Shown: positions 44,343 to 57,700, numbered from the stretch's first letter. The stretch is DNA of 64,000 nucleotides from Datura wrightii (GCA_035772735.1 JASDFA010000003.1:61376501-61440500), one strand, 5' to 3'. Notes: generated by a model from the letters alone, not told the origin. Program-made: numbers and translations.

Positions 44343-46640
44343 CATGACCCGAGCTGGGACCCTGGATCGAGACACGGGACCTAGAAACACGAGTGGCTCT
44401 AAGTCAACCCATGGCATAAACATAACAATGAAAGAGCATACATCGAGAGGAATCTAATAACTGAAAAATGAATAAGAAGAAGTTTGAATAACATAACGAT
44501 CAGAAAACAGAGTCAACACTCGATAAAGCTGAAAATCTACAATATGTCTGATAAGTCTCTACTACTGTCAGATGAGCTGATGGGAAAACATCTCCAACTA
44601 GCTCGTTAAAGTCTGAAACTAAAAATAACATAAATCAACACTAAATTGAAGGTCATCGAAAGATGAGGACTCACCAATGATGGGAATACTAAGCTAAGCT
44701 GCGGGAAGTGGACTAGCAGCAGAATTGAGTCTGATCATCCGGACCTGTATCATGAAACTACACAGCATAGAGTATGTGGTCAGTACTTGGAATGTACTAA
44801 GTATGGAAAGTATGTAAAATATGTTGAGTAACTGTTAGTAAAATCATGCATATCAACATAAATCACAAAATTATGAGAGTAGGGACTGCATACTAGAGTA
44901 TGATTCTGATACATGTATAATCATAAGCTGAATATAGTATCTAAATAGAAAGACCCAAAGCTAAAATAAAAATCATATGACTTTTCATAGCTGAAATCCT
45001 AAGTAAAAAATTCTAAACTGATCATTGGGTCAAACCTGCTATAAAACTTAATATCCTAAGTTATGAACATAAATAACTGAAATCATGAGGAACAATGGGA
45101 GACTCCTCATAACCGACACCATCACAATAGAGCTTACGTGATGCCCTAACTATCACACTCAAGTGGGTAGAGTTGTCCAAAACCTGGTCAGGGCTAAGGA
45201 TGCTACCATGATATCGGTATCAAGATTAAGGCCCCTTGCGGGCGGGGAAAACTCTCTTGAGAGGTCCCAAATAAATATAGATAACCCTATGTTGGCGCGT
45301 AGTTCTAAGAAAGGGGAACCTTGGAACCCCAAGTTTACTCAGTGCTAGACATTACTTCCAAAAACATGCACAGTACTCCCAGCGTTATTCAATAAAGCTA
45401 AAATCATAATCACATGCATTGTCTGAAATCTGAACATGGGAAATATTGACTCCAAAAGATATCATAAGCTTTAGTAAGAGTCTTGACTCCAAAACATATG
45501 ATAAGTTGATCTTATTAGCTTTGGATTAATCATGAAAACATACTGAATATGTGTAAGCTTGCCGAAATCTTAAAATCATGCATACTTGAAGTAGGCTTCA
45601 TAAGTAAATATCATGGATTCATACATTAGTAGTTCATAAACATTCATTCATGCTAGATATCTCATCATTCTTGAAATCATGAATTATAAACTTGACTTTT
45701 CATAAAACTTTCATAACAGGGCATAATTTTCTAAAACTTGAAATCATAAATTTATAATCATTTGTATATAAAATCTGCCCATGAATATTAACACATGCTT
45801 TGGAACATGAAAGGATTTGACCCATACAAAAATAATAAAGAATTTGATAAAATTGGGTTAAAACACCATAAGATCATAAATTTGAATTAGGACTTGAATT
45901 CATGAACTTGAGGGGAAATTTGTGCATGAGAGTGAAAGGAAACTCTCATTCATAGCCCTACATACCTGGGTAAGCAGAATCTCAACTAGACTTTGAAATC
46001 CTAAGAGAATTGGGGAAGAATTGATAGGATTCAAGCTTGATCTTCAAAAATGAATTTCTAACTTTGCATGTATGGGAGTTGAGTGAATTAGAATATATTA
46101 AACCCCCTTAAAACAATCCTTTTAGGGATTAAAACGATGTAGTTTAAGACTTAGGAGCTTAGGAATTATAAAAATGTCCTTACTAATTTCGCAGGAAAAA
46201 TGACACTGTCAGTCCCAATGAGGAACTGGATGAATCGTGACGTGGCCTGACGGGTCGTTCCCTGACCCATTCCCACTGTCAGTCTCCTCTCAATCTTGGA
46301 CCCTTCACCCCTACGATCAACCTAATGAGTCATTAGGGGCACAATGATTCGTCCCTTCAGTCCATCATCAATAGTGCCAAATCAAATTTTCTCCACCCCT
46401 TACCCACTTGACCGGTCATACAATGATTTTTGATGGGGCATGATGACTCATCATCTCATCCGTTGCCACTTCTTGAGAAAAGGAACCTTTTCACACTGGG
46501 CACCACTTAATGGGTCACTTGACGACCTGTTCGGTCACACCACAAGTTACTGAATGACTCGTTCTGTAACCTGGTGGTGATTTCCTATTTTGTTTGTTTC
46601 AACCCTCAGGTCTAGACTTAGGGACTTTTGGGGCATTGAA
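44343..46640 (-). mobile_element. 3' LTR of Tekay element H (2.3 kb)
   Basis: Minus strand start TTCAATGCCCCAAAAG at 46640, end near GGGTCATGC at 44343. It shares many blocks with the solo LTR and the LTR of B (CGAGTCTCCCAT, GTGAGTCCTCATCTTTCGATG, CATACCTGGG). An ACGAGTCATT-type word array lies at 46220-46560. It interrupts Athila fragment G. The exact outer end is uncertain by a few bases. Confidence 0.85.
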
Positions 46641-46993
46641 ATATCTCTCTTTTAGGAACATTCAAATTTGAATGTGGGTTAAGCATACTGAGAAGTTTGG
46701 GAAAGATTTGCAATCTCACATACTGAACATTTGAAGCTGAAATCTGATGGAGTGACTGACTCCGGACTGACACACATGATTGAACTAAATTCATGATTCA
46801 TATATACATGCTAAAACATGAAATGAACTGAGATACATGGACTTGACATGAGCCTGAATAGAGTGTTAGATAGAAAACTGATACCTCATGCTGAAGCTGA
46901 GTTGGAAGGGAAAAAATGCGGATATCTAGCCACCATATCTTCTTCGGCTTCCCACGTAGCTCCCTCAATAAGCTGATTCCTCCATAAAATATT
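46641..46993 (-). pseudogene. Element H polypurine tract, 3' UTR and pol tail
   Basis: Hairpin CATTCAAATTTGAATG (46659-46674) lies 18 nt from the LTR. The 3' UTR resembles that of E. From 46990 to about 46890 the minus strand encodes the pol C-terminus (FWRNQLIEGATWEAEEDMVA-like tail), type II chromodomain style. At 46994 Athila C cuts in, so the remaining H coding region is not visible in the window. Confidence 0.8.
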
Positions 46994-48653
46994 TGATGTG
47001 CTGTGAGTTTACAACACTTTTGATTCTTAAAACTAAGAAAATATCATGGAATTAGATATATTTATACGGATATGAGGTGTTTTTACTTTATTTTCAAGGA
47101 AAATAGGTGTTGGAGCAAAAATGTGCAAAAGATGTAGAAAAATGCAAAAAATTAGCCAAGCATTGATCTTAGTACGAGCCATACCTAGATTGTACGAGCC
47201 ATACTGAGACTCGTGGAAAATCTGAGAAGGCTGGAACAATGCAAAGGCAAAGTACGAAGCCGTACAAAGATGGTATGAGCCGTAACTAGAGTCGTGGAAA
47301 ACTTCAGAGAAAATTTGCATAAGAAGTCTCCTGGTATGGGTGGAACCTACGGATTGTAGCATCTACATATGACCCGTACCAAGAGCAATGGGGAGCTACA
47401 GTAATTCTTAAAGACTTGGCAGAACTCAAGATGCAACAAGCTATTATGAGTCATAGGAGCAAGATACGAGGTGTACCACAACACTCGTAGAAATCTTTAG
47501 AAGATGTCAAAGTTCTCAGAGCCAAGCCACGGATGGATTGCATGACTCATACGATCATGGTACGAGTTGTACCAGTTGCCAACACTTAGTCAATTCTGCA
47601 GCATCCAAGGAATATATGAGAGCAAGATACAACCCATACAATCTTGTTACGGGTCATATGACCAGTCGTAGGCTGAGTCGGTGCCAGATATGGAAATTTC
47701 CCTATTATCTTAGAAAAATATTTCTAATGTCTGTATAAATACCTTTTATGTTTTTTTAGTAGGAGAACGATGAGTAGACATGTGATTACATTGAGAGAAG
47801 GACTTTAGTTAATTGTTTGTGAATTATATCAAGTTTTGAAGAGCAACTCTTGAGATCAACACTTGGTTTTCTCAATTGTTCTTGATTTTGTTCATCAATA
47901 TTCAAAGAAGGTTTTCTTTCAATTATTGTTGTAAATATTTAATTATGTGTTTGTCTATGAATATTAATTTCAATCTTATGATCATGGGAGGCTAAAATAT
48001 CCACAACTAGGGTTGTGGGAACCATGGTGGATTAACAAAATAGGGTTACACAAAGTGATTCGAAACCAAGGCTAAACACTTGTATTGTATTCTCTTCATC
48101 TTTAAACGTTTCTTAAAGATGTGCAACATTAGGACTTTCTTGAATCTATAAAAGTAGAGATTAGGAAAGAGAATTACAATAAATCCTTGATTTTTATGAT
48201 CATTGTATGACTTGAATTGCTGTCGCAGAAAAGTTAATTTGGAATATATTGATAACGGTTAGTTTTAAATCGCTCATGGGACTTGATCTAGTGATAGAGT
48301 ATACTCATCCAATAGGGACGAACCAATCGATTGGATGAACCCTAGTTATCAGTTCTACAAATAAGCATTGGGATTAATCACACGTGTATACCCGAAGTAG
48401 TTATGAACCCATGGGAAACACTTATCCTAGTTATTTGCACATCCTGATAACAACCACAATTGCAATCTTGTTTTATTATTGTTTTTCTTTAAACCCCCCA
48501 ATTTGGAGATAACTCACCAACAAGTTTAAGTACAGACGTTAGTCTAGTTCTTACCTTATTCTCTGTGGGTTCAACCCCAACCTCTTTGTTGGGTTCTTTA
48601 TTGACAATGTTTGCTTCATACTTTGCCAGGAAGTGTGAGTTTGAGCATTATCA
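46994..48653 (+). mobile_element. 5' LTR of Athila element C (1660 bp)
   Basis: Starts TGATGTGCTGTGAGTTTAC, ends GAGCATTATCA, followed by the Athila primer site. A 3' copy begins at 53364. From 47170 to 47660 it carries an array of about ten TACGAGCCGTAC-like words of both orientations. The minus-strand open frame at 47033-47362 lies in the LTR and is not a gene. Confidence 0.92.
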
Positions 48654-48657
48654 AAAA

Positions 48658-48677
48658 GTGGCGCCATTTCTGGGAAC
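48658..48677 (+). other. Primer-binding site of Athila C
   Basis: GTGGCGCCATTTCTGGGAAC, of the TGGCGCC-type used by Athila/Tat elements, immediately after the LTR. Confidence 0.85.
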
Positions 48678-50340
48678 TATGGCTAAGATTAGATTAATTG
48701 CTTATATTTAACTTTTGGCTATTATTTCTCTATTTACATTTTCTTTATTTTTCTTCTGTTATTCATTTAGGCTACACGAAGGAAGCTACCTCTGCAAACA
48801 CCCAGATGGAAGATAAGAGGTTGCTAGTGACCATGGGAGAGATGATGAATATTGACACACTAGCAGTCGTCTTGATGGGCTATAAGGAAGATGGAGTATC
48901 GGGGTACATGGAACTGGTAAATGCCCTAGAAGGAATGGGGTCGTATAACTTCAGACCAAAGAAGTTATACCTTGACTAGACGAATCGTCTAACTCCGCCA
49001 ACAAATCCATAAGTGGAGGTACCACCAGTTCTGGAACGTAAGGCATTACCTCCCTACAACAAATACGTATTCTTAGGTGAAGACAATACTTTGCTAGTAA
49101 TTGTTGCAGCTGACTTGACAGACTGACAAGTAGAAGCTTTGGTCACAGTATTGAAAAGGCACAAAAAGGCAATTGGCTGGACCATAACTGACATCATCGG
49201 GATCCCTCCAAACATATCTACTCATAAAATCCAGCTCGAGCCGAATTGCATACCTATCATAGAGTATCAGTGACCCCTGAACCCACTGATGCAAGAAGTA
49301 GTAAAAGAGGAGATAATCAAGTGGCTAGAAGTTGGTGTAGTTCACCCTATTGCAGATAGCAAGTGGGTAAGTCTGGTATAGTTTGTTCCAATGAAAGTTG
49401 GGATCACAGTGGTACCCAATGAGAAGAATGAGCTGATACAGATAAGACCAGTCACAGGATGGCGTGTATGCATGGATTATCGGAAGCTCAACCATTGGAC
49501 CTGGAAAAAACCACTTTCCGATGTCATTAATGGATCAGATGCTTAACAGGTTGGTAGGTAGAGGTTGGTACTATTTTCTTGATGTTATTCGGGGTATAAT
49601 CAGATCACTATAGCCACGAAAGATAAAGAGAAGACCACCTTCACTTGCCCGTATGGAACATTTGCTTTTAGGAGAATGCCTTTTGGGTTTCGCAATGCAC
49701 CAGCCACATTCCAATGTTGTATGATATCGATATTCTCACATATGATGAAGGACACCATCGAGGTATTCATGGATGACTTCTTAGGTTTGGGTGACTCATT
49801 AAAATCTTGCCTCAAACATTTGGGCAAAGTGTTGAACAGATGCGAAGAAATTACTCTGGTCCTAAATTGTGAAACGTGCCACTTCAAGGTCAAGGAAGGA
49901 ATAGTGCAGGGTCATAAAATCACTGGAAAAGGGATAGAGTTTGATAAGGTGAAATTGAAGTAATAGCAGGACTGCCACTGTCTATTTCCGTAAAGAGGTT
50001 CAAAAGCTTTTTAGGGCATGCATGATTCTATAGGTGGTTCATCAAGCACTTTAAGAGATTGCACAACCATAGTGCAAATTGCTTGAGAAGGAGGAGAAGT
50101 TTGTATTTGATAACACATGTCTGAAGGCCTTTGAGTGCCTGAAGGAGAAACTCACGACTACTCTTATTATTATAGATCCAGATTGTTCTCTTTTGTTAGA
50201 GGTAATGTGTGATGCTAGTGGGGATGCCCTTTGTGTTGTCTTGGACCAACGGAGAGCAAAATGTTTCTCATCCTATCTATTATACTAGTAAAACACTCAA
50301 CACGGCCCAAAAGAACTACACTGTCACTGAATAGGAGCTG
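48678..50340 (+). pseudogene. Athila C pol: protease-RT-RNase H (broken, no gag)
   Basis: After only about 300 bp of leader and residual frames the pol begins: PPYNKYVFLGEDNTLLVIVA, TDIIGIPPNISTHKIQLEPN, then VCMDYRKLN, SGYNQITIATKDKEKTTFT, RMPFGFRNAPATFQCCM and catalytic MDD in EVFMDDFLGLG (49676-49963). RNase H at 50079-50288 has EVMCDASGDALCVVLDQ, then shifts frame (YYTSKTLNTAQKNYTVTE). At least six stops. A deletion has removed gag, as the primer site is so near pol. Confidence 0.9.
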
Positions 50341-51540
50341 CTAGCGGTGGTCTTTGCATTTGAGAAGTTTCGAGCATACTTGCTTGTAACTAAGGTGATC
50401 CTCCATACCATGCTGCTTTGAGGTACCTAATGTCTAAAAAGGATGCTAAACCCAGGTTGATCAGATGGGTGTTATTGCTCCAAGAATTTGAGTTTGAGGT
50501 GAAAGACTGGAAAGGATCTGAAAATCAGGTAGCTGATCACCTATCTAGACTGGAATCTTAGGCTAGAGCAAGAGAAGAGACTGATATCGATGATTCCTTC
50601 CCAGAAGAATAGGTATTAGCTACATCTCAAGACTTGATTCCCTGGTTCGCTGACTTCGCAAATTATTTGGTTAATGACATGATCCCAGTAGATATGACTG
50701 CCCAGCAGAGGGAGAAGTTCTTATTGGATGCTCAAAGGTACTATTAGGATGAACCATACTTATTTTGTATTTGGGCAGATGGGATAATTCAGAGGTGTGT
50801 GCTAGAGGTAGAAATCTTGAGCATTTTGGAGGCTTCTCACTCGTCCCCAGTTGGGGGTCATCCAAGTGGTATCCAAACTGCACACAAAATCTTGTAATGC
50901 GGGTATTACTGGCCCTCTATTCACCAAGATGCCTATGATTATGCCAATACATGTGATCAGTGCCAAAGGTAGGGTGGCATTACTCGAAAGCATGACTTAC
51001 CATTGACCCCTATCCTGGAAGTTGAGTTATTAACTCAACATGGGGTATTGACTTCATGGGCCCATTGGTTAGCTCATATGGGATGAAATACATCTTGGTG
51101 GCGGTGGATTATGTCTCCAAATGGGTAGAGGCCATTGCACTACCTAACAATGAAGGAAAACATGTCACAGCATTTCTGCGGAAGCATATATTTACTAGGT
51201 TTGGTACTCCTAGAGCTATCATCAGTGATGGTGGATCACACTTTTGTAACTGTCTCTTTAGAATCCTGCTGGAGAAATATGGTGTCAAGCATAAGGTGGA
51301 AACACCTTACCATCCTCAGTCAAGTAGGCAAGGTGGAAGTTTCAAATAGGGAGATAAAGACCATTCTGGCCAAAATGGTGAATACCAACCGGAAAGATTG
51401 GTCTAGGAAGCTCGATGATGCCATGTGCGCATATCAAACAGCTTACAAGACTCCTATTGGTTCATCTCCATATCATCTTATCTATGACAATTCATGTCAT
51501 CTACTGGTTGAGTTAGAGCATAAGGCATTATGAGCTCTGA
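50341..51540 (+). pseudogene. Athila C RNase H end and integrase
   Basis: Linker (VADHLSRLES), then the zinc domain near 50880-50975 (GYYWPSIHQDAYDYANTCDQ CQR-like; a stop follows). The integrase core at 51056-51349 (FMGPLVSSYGMKYILVAVDY, VEAIALPNNEGKHVTAFLRK, FGTPRAIISDGGSHFCN) shows both Asp residues. After a frameshift, 51135-51533 continues (VEVSNREIKTILAKMVNTNR with Glu, DDAMCAYQTAYKTPIGSSPY). It would insert the cDNA into chromosomes. It is disrupted by TAG and frame changes. Confidence 0.88.
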
Positions 51541-52019
51541 AAAAGCTGAACTTAAATTGGAATGAAGCAGCCAAGTTGAGACTTGACCAGCTCAATGAGT
51601 TAGATGAATTCTAACTTCAAGCTTATGAGAGTGCAGCCATTTATAAAGAAATAATGAAGATCTATCATGATAAGAAGATTGCGAAGAGGGAGTTCAATAC
51701 TAGTGATCTAGTCCTATTGTTCAACTCAAGGCTCCGTTTGCATCTCGAAAAATTGAAATATAGGTAGATGGGACCATATAGAGTGGTAATGTTTCCCCAT
51801 ACGGTGTATTGGAGCTTGAGAATAAAGATGGAATAAGGTTAAAGGTGAACGAACATAGGATAAAGTTATATATGGGAGACACCGAGGAAATAAGAGGAAT
51901 TGAGGCAGTGTACCTTGATGATGCCTGGAGAATCATGAAAGTTATGTCATGCCGCGATGTTAAATCAGGCGCTACATGGGAGGCAACCCATGGAAGGTAA
52001 ATCCTGAGTAGCCACAAGT
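51541..52019 (+). pseudogene. Athila C integrase C-terminus
   Basis: ELDEFXLQAYESAAIYKE-like sequence and a KLRSRWXGPYRVV-like block, ending near 52000. Open frame 51809-52000 covers GALELENKDGIRLKVNEHRI-like sequence. No chromodomain, as in Athila. Confidence 0.75.
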
Positions 52020-53363
52020 TTGTTCCCTTCCTTGTGTTTTATATTCTATGCTTCAGGGATTTGAAAAAATTGACCCTGTTTAAAAAGTTTTGATGGTTAG
52101 CTATGTACTTGTTGATTGCAAAACATTCTTTCAGTGGATCTTTCTTTGTTATTTAGTGTATTAGAATGAGTAGTTATAGTTATCCATGTATAAACTGGAT
52201 AGGTAGAATGAAAGCAAAACATGTACCATGAGTGAGTGAGGTCTATACCTAGTTCAATATTGCGTTGAGGATCTAGAACTTGCCCGGTTGGTCTTTACAA
52301 AGGTTTTAGAATGGTTGGCTAGGAAAGGATCAAAGGTCGTTTTTGTTTAACCTAGTTTAGCTTAAATTACTCTACCAGAATAATATGATTCCCTTGATCC
52401 GGATTTTGAGCCTTAAATGAACCATTTTTCTTTGATTAACCGATTAACCTTACCTATCTTTTTTATAATGAACCTGTTTTGTCCATGGTCCCTCCTTTGA
52501 CATTGTGAGCCTCAACCTAGGCAAAATGCTTAAGTTGAGGGTCCCTAGAGTAGGGGTGCATAGATCTTGGGGAGGTGAAAAAGGAAAAGAAAAAAAATGG
52601 ATTTAAAAATAAGGTGTGGTGTGACAAAAGAAGAAAACAAAAAGTTGAAAAAGAAAAATTGAAGAGAAAATACAAAAAGAGAAAAATAAATGAAAAGTTG
52701 AAAACACACTACACCCAATACAATTGCATAAACATGGAGAAAAGGGAGGAAAAAGCTGAAAAAGTGAAAACGGTAAAATAAGTGAAAATTAGAGCTACAT
52801 GTAAGTAGTTCCAAGGAGCGTTTAGAAACTAAAAAGTCCATATTTACCATACCAGCTCGGAAGCCTACATTACAAGCCGAATCAAGTCCTACTGTGATCC
52901 TAGCCTGACTGTCTGAAGAGCCAAAGTAGAGAAAATAAGTGCAAGCCTATGGTATCCGATGTGTTGTATTTGAAACTTCCTTGTGAGAGTGAGAGTCTTC
53001 CTTGTTTAGTCCCATGTTTCATATTTTTATATATCTGTGAGTGGGGACTTCATTTGCTGTGAGGGTACATGATTTGTCTTTTATTCTTCCAGTAGTTTGT
53101 GTGAAAAGCATTGGTAATGACTTAACTATCTGGTAATAACTAGATGACATATCTTGGTTCCTATTTATCATGGTTTGTGGTTAGTTGATGTGCATATGCT
53201 GATTTGGTTTACCCGAAAAAAGGTTACAAGCTGTTTGAGTTTATGGTGCAAAATTTGATTGATGTTGTGTATAGTATCTTAGGTTTATATTCTAGTAAAG
53301 CGTTGTTTTTTAGTTTTTGTTTTCTTTGCCTGAGGACATGCAAGAGTATTAAGTTGAGGGTGT
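52020..53363 (+). other. Athila C 3' untranslated region
   Basis: 1.34 kb with no gene. A very A-rich, lysine-coding tract (52575-52781) is typical of Athila 3' regions. TTGCCTGAGGACATGCAA (53326-53343) is a weak hairpin with a GAGGA loop, followed by AAGTTGAGGG, a purine tract, just before the 3' LTR. Confidence 0.75.
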
Positions 53364-53939
53364 TGATGTGCTATGAGTTTACAATACTTTTGATGCTTTA
53401 AAATGAGAAAATAGCATGGACTTGGGTATATATATACGGATATGATGTGTTTTTACTTTGTTTTCATGGAAAATAGGTGTTGGAGAAAAAATGTGCAAAA
53501 GATGCAGAAAAGTGCAGAAAATCAGCCAAGTACTGATCTTAGTACGAGCTGTACCTATATTGTACGATCCGTACTTAGACTCGTGGAAAAGCTTAGAAGG
53601 ATGTAACAATGCAAAGTCAAAGTACGACTCTCAATACGAGCTGTACCAAGATGGTACGAGCCGTAACTGGAGTCGTGGAAAGCTTTAGAGAAAATTTGCT
53701 CAAACAGTCCCTTGTACGGGTGGAACCTATGGATCGTAGCATCTACCAACGACCCGTACCAGGAACCATGGGGAGCTTGAGTAATTCTTAAAGACTTGGT
53801 AGAACTCAAGATGCAACAAGCTATTACGAGTAATAGGAGAAAGATACGAGGTGTACCATAACACTCGTAGAAAATTTTAGAAGATGTCAAAGTTCTCAAA
53901 TCCAAGCCATGGATGGATTGTACGACTCGTAGGACCATG
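53364..53939 (+). mobile_element. Truncated 3' LTR of Athila C
   Basis: First 576 bp of LTR C, closely matching 46994-47570, including the word array of TACGAG type. It stops at CCATG, where element B is inserted; the remainder is beyond B and the later insertions. Confidence 0.9.
53935..53939. other. Target-site duplication (5' side) of element B
   Basis: CCATG before TGTTACACC. The uninterrupted LTR C has CATGG-type sequence here (47558-47563). The downstream partner is not in the window. Confidence 0.55.
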
Positions 53940-56265
53940 TGTTACACCCCAAAAGCGCTAATATAAGACCCAAGAGTTTAAATGGAGAAAACAAGAATTT
54001 CTGCACCAGGTCACAGGATGAGTCCTCCAGTGACCGATCAGGGACCCCACGAGTTGTTAAGTGACCCATGGGGAGAGGCTCGAACTTGTTGGAAATTTTG
54101 GTTTTTGGGTGACTATGGATGTGACCACGAGTCATGGTTAGCATCATGACTCCTCAGGTCAGCCGTGGTGAAGAATGATGTGAAAGGAAAAGAAAATTAG
54201 ATAGTGCACCTAACGGGTCATCACCACGACTCATTGGGTACACCACAAGTCGTGGTGTCACCTGTGGTGACCCCCAAGTGATATTGTGGCGGTGTACAAG
54301 ATGGGAGGTGACCTCGAGTCATGGTCACTTGTAACAAGTTGTTAAGTACCTCGTGCTGACTACCAGTATGCATGCTCAGGTGAAGGCAACGACTATAGAC
54401 TATGAGTCGTGGCCAGGGACGACGACTCATCCAGTCCCTCGTTTGGACTGGAATTCTGTTTTTCCCTGCGAGTTTAGCAAGGACTTTTCCATAATTCCTA
54501 TGTTTCTAAAGCTTAAACTACGTCATTTTAAGACCTGAATAGAGTATATTATGATGGGTTAAGTCATTCTAGCCTATTCGAAACTCATGCATGCAAGTTT
54601 GAGGGTTTAGAGGGTGATCAAGCATAGTTCATCAAGGTTCTTCCTCAATTCTTCCTTGGGAAATCAAAGAATTGGTAAAATCAGATCCTTTTAGGTAAGT
54701 AGGGCTATGAATGGGTACAATTGTCTACAACCACTTCCAAATCCCTCTCAATTCATGATGTTCTAATTGATGATTCCATGGGGGTTTTACCCAATGCATG
54801 AATTCCTAAATTTTATTCATAGCTATGACCTAAGCATGTTTTAAATGATGAATTATGATTAATGGGCAGATTTTACAATGTTTTTTATAATAAATTATGT
54901 TTTCAAGTTTTCTAAATTATGATGCCCATCTATAGATGTTCATGAAAGTTGAGATCTATGAGATATGTGTTTAAGCATGATGAGATGTTTATGAAGAAAG
55001 TATAATTTCAAAATACCCATGTGTGTGTTCATGTTTTCAAAGTGAATCAAGTTGATTTCAAGAATGTTTAAGTATTGGGCAAGCCCACATGATCAAGTAT
55101 GTTTTATGATTTCATGAATTAGTTTACCATATGGTTTTGGAGTCAAGACTCCCATTTTTTTAAATATTTTGGTATGGTTTGAGCCAAGGCTCCTCATGTT
55201 ATGATTTCAAATTATGCATGTATATTATTTTTCAGCTTCGTCACTAGATGATGGTCAGCTTCATTGAAAAACAATGGAGAGCATATGCATGTTTTTGGGA
55301 GTAGTGTCTAGCACCGAGTAGGCTAAGGGTTAGACAACCCTGTGCCTCAGAACTATGCGCCAACTTAGGTTTACTTTTATATTTTGAAACCTCCCTTGGA
55401 GCTTTCCCCTGCCCCTAAGGGGCCTTGAGCTTGATATTGATATCATGGTAGCGCCCTTAACCTTGGCAAGACTTTGGACGTCTCTGCCCAGTTGAGTGTG
55501 ATTGTTAGGACCACGTAAGCTCTATCGTGGTAATTTCGGTTATATGACAAGTCTCTCATTGTTCCTCATGATTTCAACTATGCATGTACGCTGGTCATGA
55601 TATATGTTTTCAGCAGGTTTGACCTAATGTTCAGTTTTACTTATGATTAACAGTTTTCAGCTTTGGGTCATTCAATTCTGTTATGATGTTCAGATATGTT
55701 TTGATCATGATTTTAGAAAATAGCATGCAGGCCTTACTCTACGAATCTTATTTTGATTAATATTTATATTATGCATTATTTAATGATTTTACATAAGAGG
55801 TTTTATTTACCTTGTATACTCGGTACATTCCACGTATTGACCGCATACTCTATGTTGTAACATTTTATGATACAGGCTCCGATATCCAGACTCAGTCTCC
55901 CTGATAGATAGATTCTCAACTTTAGTACTTCCCGCATTAGAGTTGGTGAGTCCTCATATTGCGAGGACCCTTTTTATTACTTTTGTTTTGTCTTTTTAGT
56001 TTCTAGACTAATGTGATTTAGTTGCGGTCTTGTCCCATCAACTTGTCAGTGTTAGAGGCTTTTTCGGACATAGTTGTGTTTCAGCATTAGACTTGTGCAT
56101 GTAATCAGATGTGATGTTTTGTTTAGACTTCCTCTATGTTATTTAGGATGTTTTTCGATTAACCTATGATTGAGTTAAAAGTATGTTCATGCCACGGGTC
56201 TACTTGGAGCCTCTCGGGGTTTCTTGTCCCGTGTCTTGACCCGGGCCTATGTTCGGGTCATGAAA
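53940..56265 (+). mobile_element. 5' LTR of Tekay element B (2326 bp)
   Basis: TGTTACACCCCAAAAG to GGGTCATGAAA, where CATGACA is usual. Nearly the length of the solo LTR at 41081. A word array of CACGAGT/GACTCAT type lies at 54020-54430. Several short open frames are within the LTR and are not genes. Confidence 0.92.
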
Positions 56266-56268
56266 AAC

Positions 56269-56281
56269 TTGGTATCATAAT
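56269..56281 (+). other. Primer-binding site of element B (mutated)
   Basis: TTGGTATCATAAT: the first nine bases fit initiator tRNA-Met, then the site is degraded. Confidence 0.8.
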
Positions 56282-57700
56282 ATTAGGTTTTGAAGTTTCC
56301 TAAGCTATTCAAAAGCGGCATTAAGTAGATTCTTTTTCATGGGTGTGAAGCGCGCCGCACTTATGATGAAGAGGCTATGAGACATTTAGGAAATATTCCC
56401 TTCTTTCATGATTTATGTCGTGCAGTGAAATATATATCTATCCTTCTAACTTGTGCTATACGTGTTTGCAGAATCATGCCTCCCCACAGAGATAACAGAA
56501 GGAGAAATGGAAATAGAAATGGCCATGAAGGTGGCAATGGTGACGGGCATCAGTTGGCCCCACCGGTCCATGAGTAGCATATACGCGAGTCGGTTGCCCA
56601 CGCGAAGTTTAGGGCAACCATCCATATGTTAGCCCAGGCCTTGACCGCCTAGGTCAATTAGCAGGCGGTAGTGCATGTCCCTCGGAATGGGAATGTGGCG
56701 GCGATGAGAGTTAGATACTTTCTGAGGATGAACCCTCCCGAGTTCCTTGGATCGAAGGTGGATAGGATCCACATGAGTTTATTGAGAAGATTTTAAAAAT
56801 CACCCAGATTATGAGGGTGAATGGGGAGGAGTGCTCTGATTTGTCCTCATATCTGTTGAAGGGCGTCGCGCACATTTGGTTCAAATAGTGGAAGGATAGT
56901 AGGGCAGTTGGAGTAGGCCCTATCAGTTGGGATGAATTCCATGCCGCTTTTATAGATCGGTTCTTCCCTCGGGATATGCAGGATATCAAAGAGGCTGAGT
57001 TTGTGAATATAAAGCAAGGATAGAAGATAGTTCAAGAGTATGCTTTGGAGTTCACTCCTCTGTCCAATTATGCACCTGAGGTGGTGGTCGATCAGAGGAT
57101 CGGTGTGAGCAGGTTTGTACACAGGATAGCAAACTCCTTGTTCAGGGATTGCCAGACTGCGATGCTTCTTTATGATATTGAATTTTCTTTGATAGTGATT
57201 ACTCCCAACAGATGGAGGCGGTACAGATTAGTGAGAGGGAGAGAGAGGCCAAGAGGGATAGGACTAATAGCATGAGATTCTCCCAGTAGAGGCCTAGTGG
57301 GCACCGTCAGCAGTTCCACTATAGCTCCTTAGCCCCAGATCCTTCGGCTATGAGTTTTCCAGCTAGGTTTAGGCGCGATCAGAGGGGACAAGAATCAGGA
57401 TCGAGAGGTCAAAGTAGTAGACCTATAGAGACCAACCCTCCAGAGTGTAGCAGATGTGTCCAGAGACACACAGGCCAGTATTTGATGGGTACAGGTGCTG
57501 CTTCGGTTGCGGGAAGCCTAGACACATGCTTAGATATTGTACAACCGCCAGGAAGGGTCATGATAGGGGTTGAGGCCCAACTTCCTGTTCAGCATCCCTG
57601 CAGCACGTCCAGCTCAAGGGGCATCTACTAGTACTAGCGGCGGACAACGCAAAAATAGATTCTATCACCTAGCATCCCCCTAGGAGAAGGAGATCTCCCT
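56282..57700 (+). pseudogene. Tekay element B gag
   Basis: Start ATG at 56476 (MPPHRDNRRRNGNRNGHEGG), matching the Gag start of element E. Core pieces: RYFLRMNPPEFLGSKVD, ISWDEFHAAFIDRFFPRDMQ-type sequence (56920-57000), EFTPLSNYAPEVVVDQ (57045). The zinc knuckle at 57499-57540 reads CFGCGKPRHMLRYC (CX2CX4HX4C, intact) but is in a different frame from its neighbours. Many TAG stops, for example where CAG would be expected near 56656. The minus-strand frames at 56711-57122 are shadows. Confidence 0.87.

Noticed and set aside
47170..47660. CRISPR-like array
   Set aside because: Words are degenerate, in both orientations and irregularly spaced, in a plant LTR.
52575..52781. Lysine-rich 68-codon open frame
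   Set aside because: A-rich low-complexity sequence in the Athila 3' region; no conserved domain.
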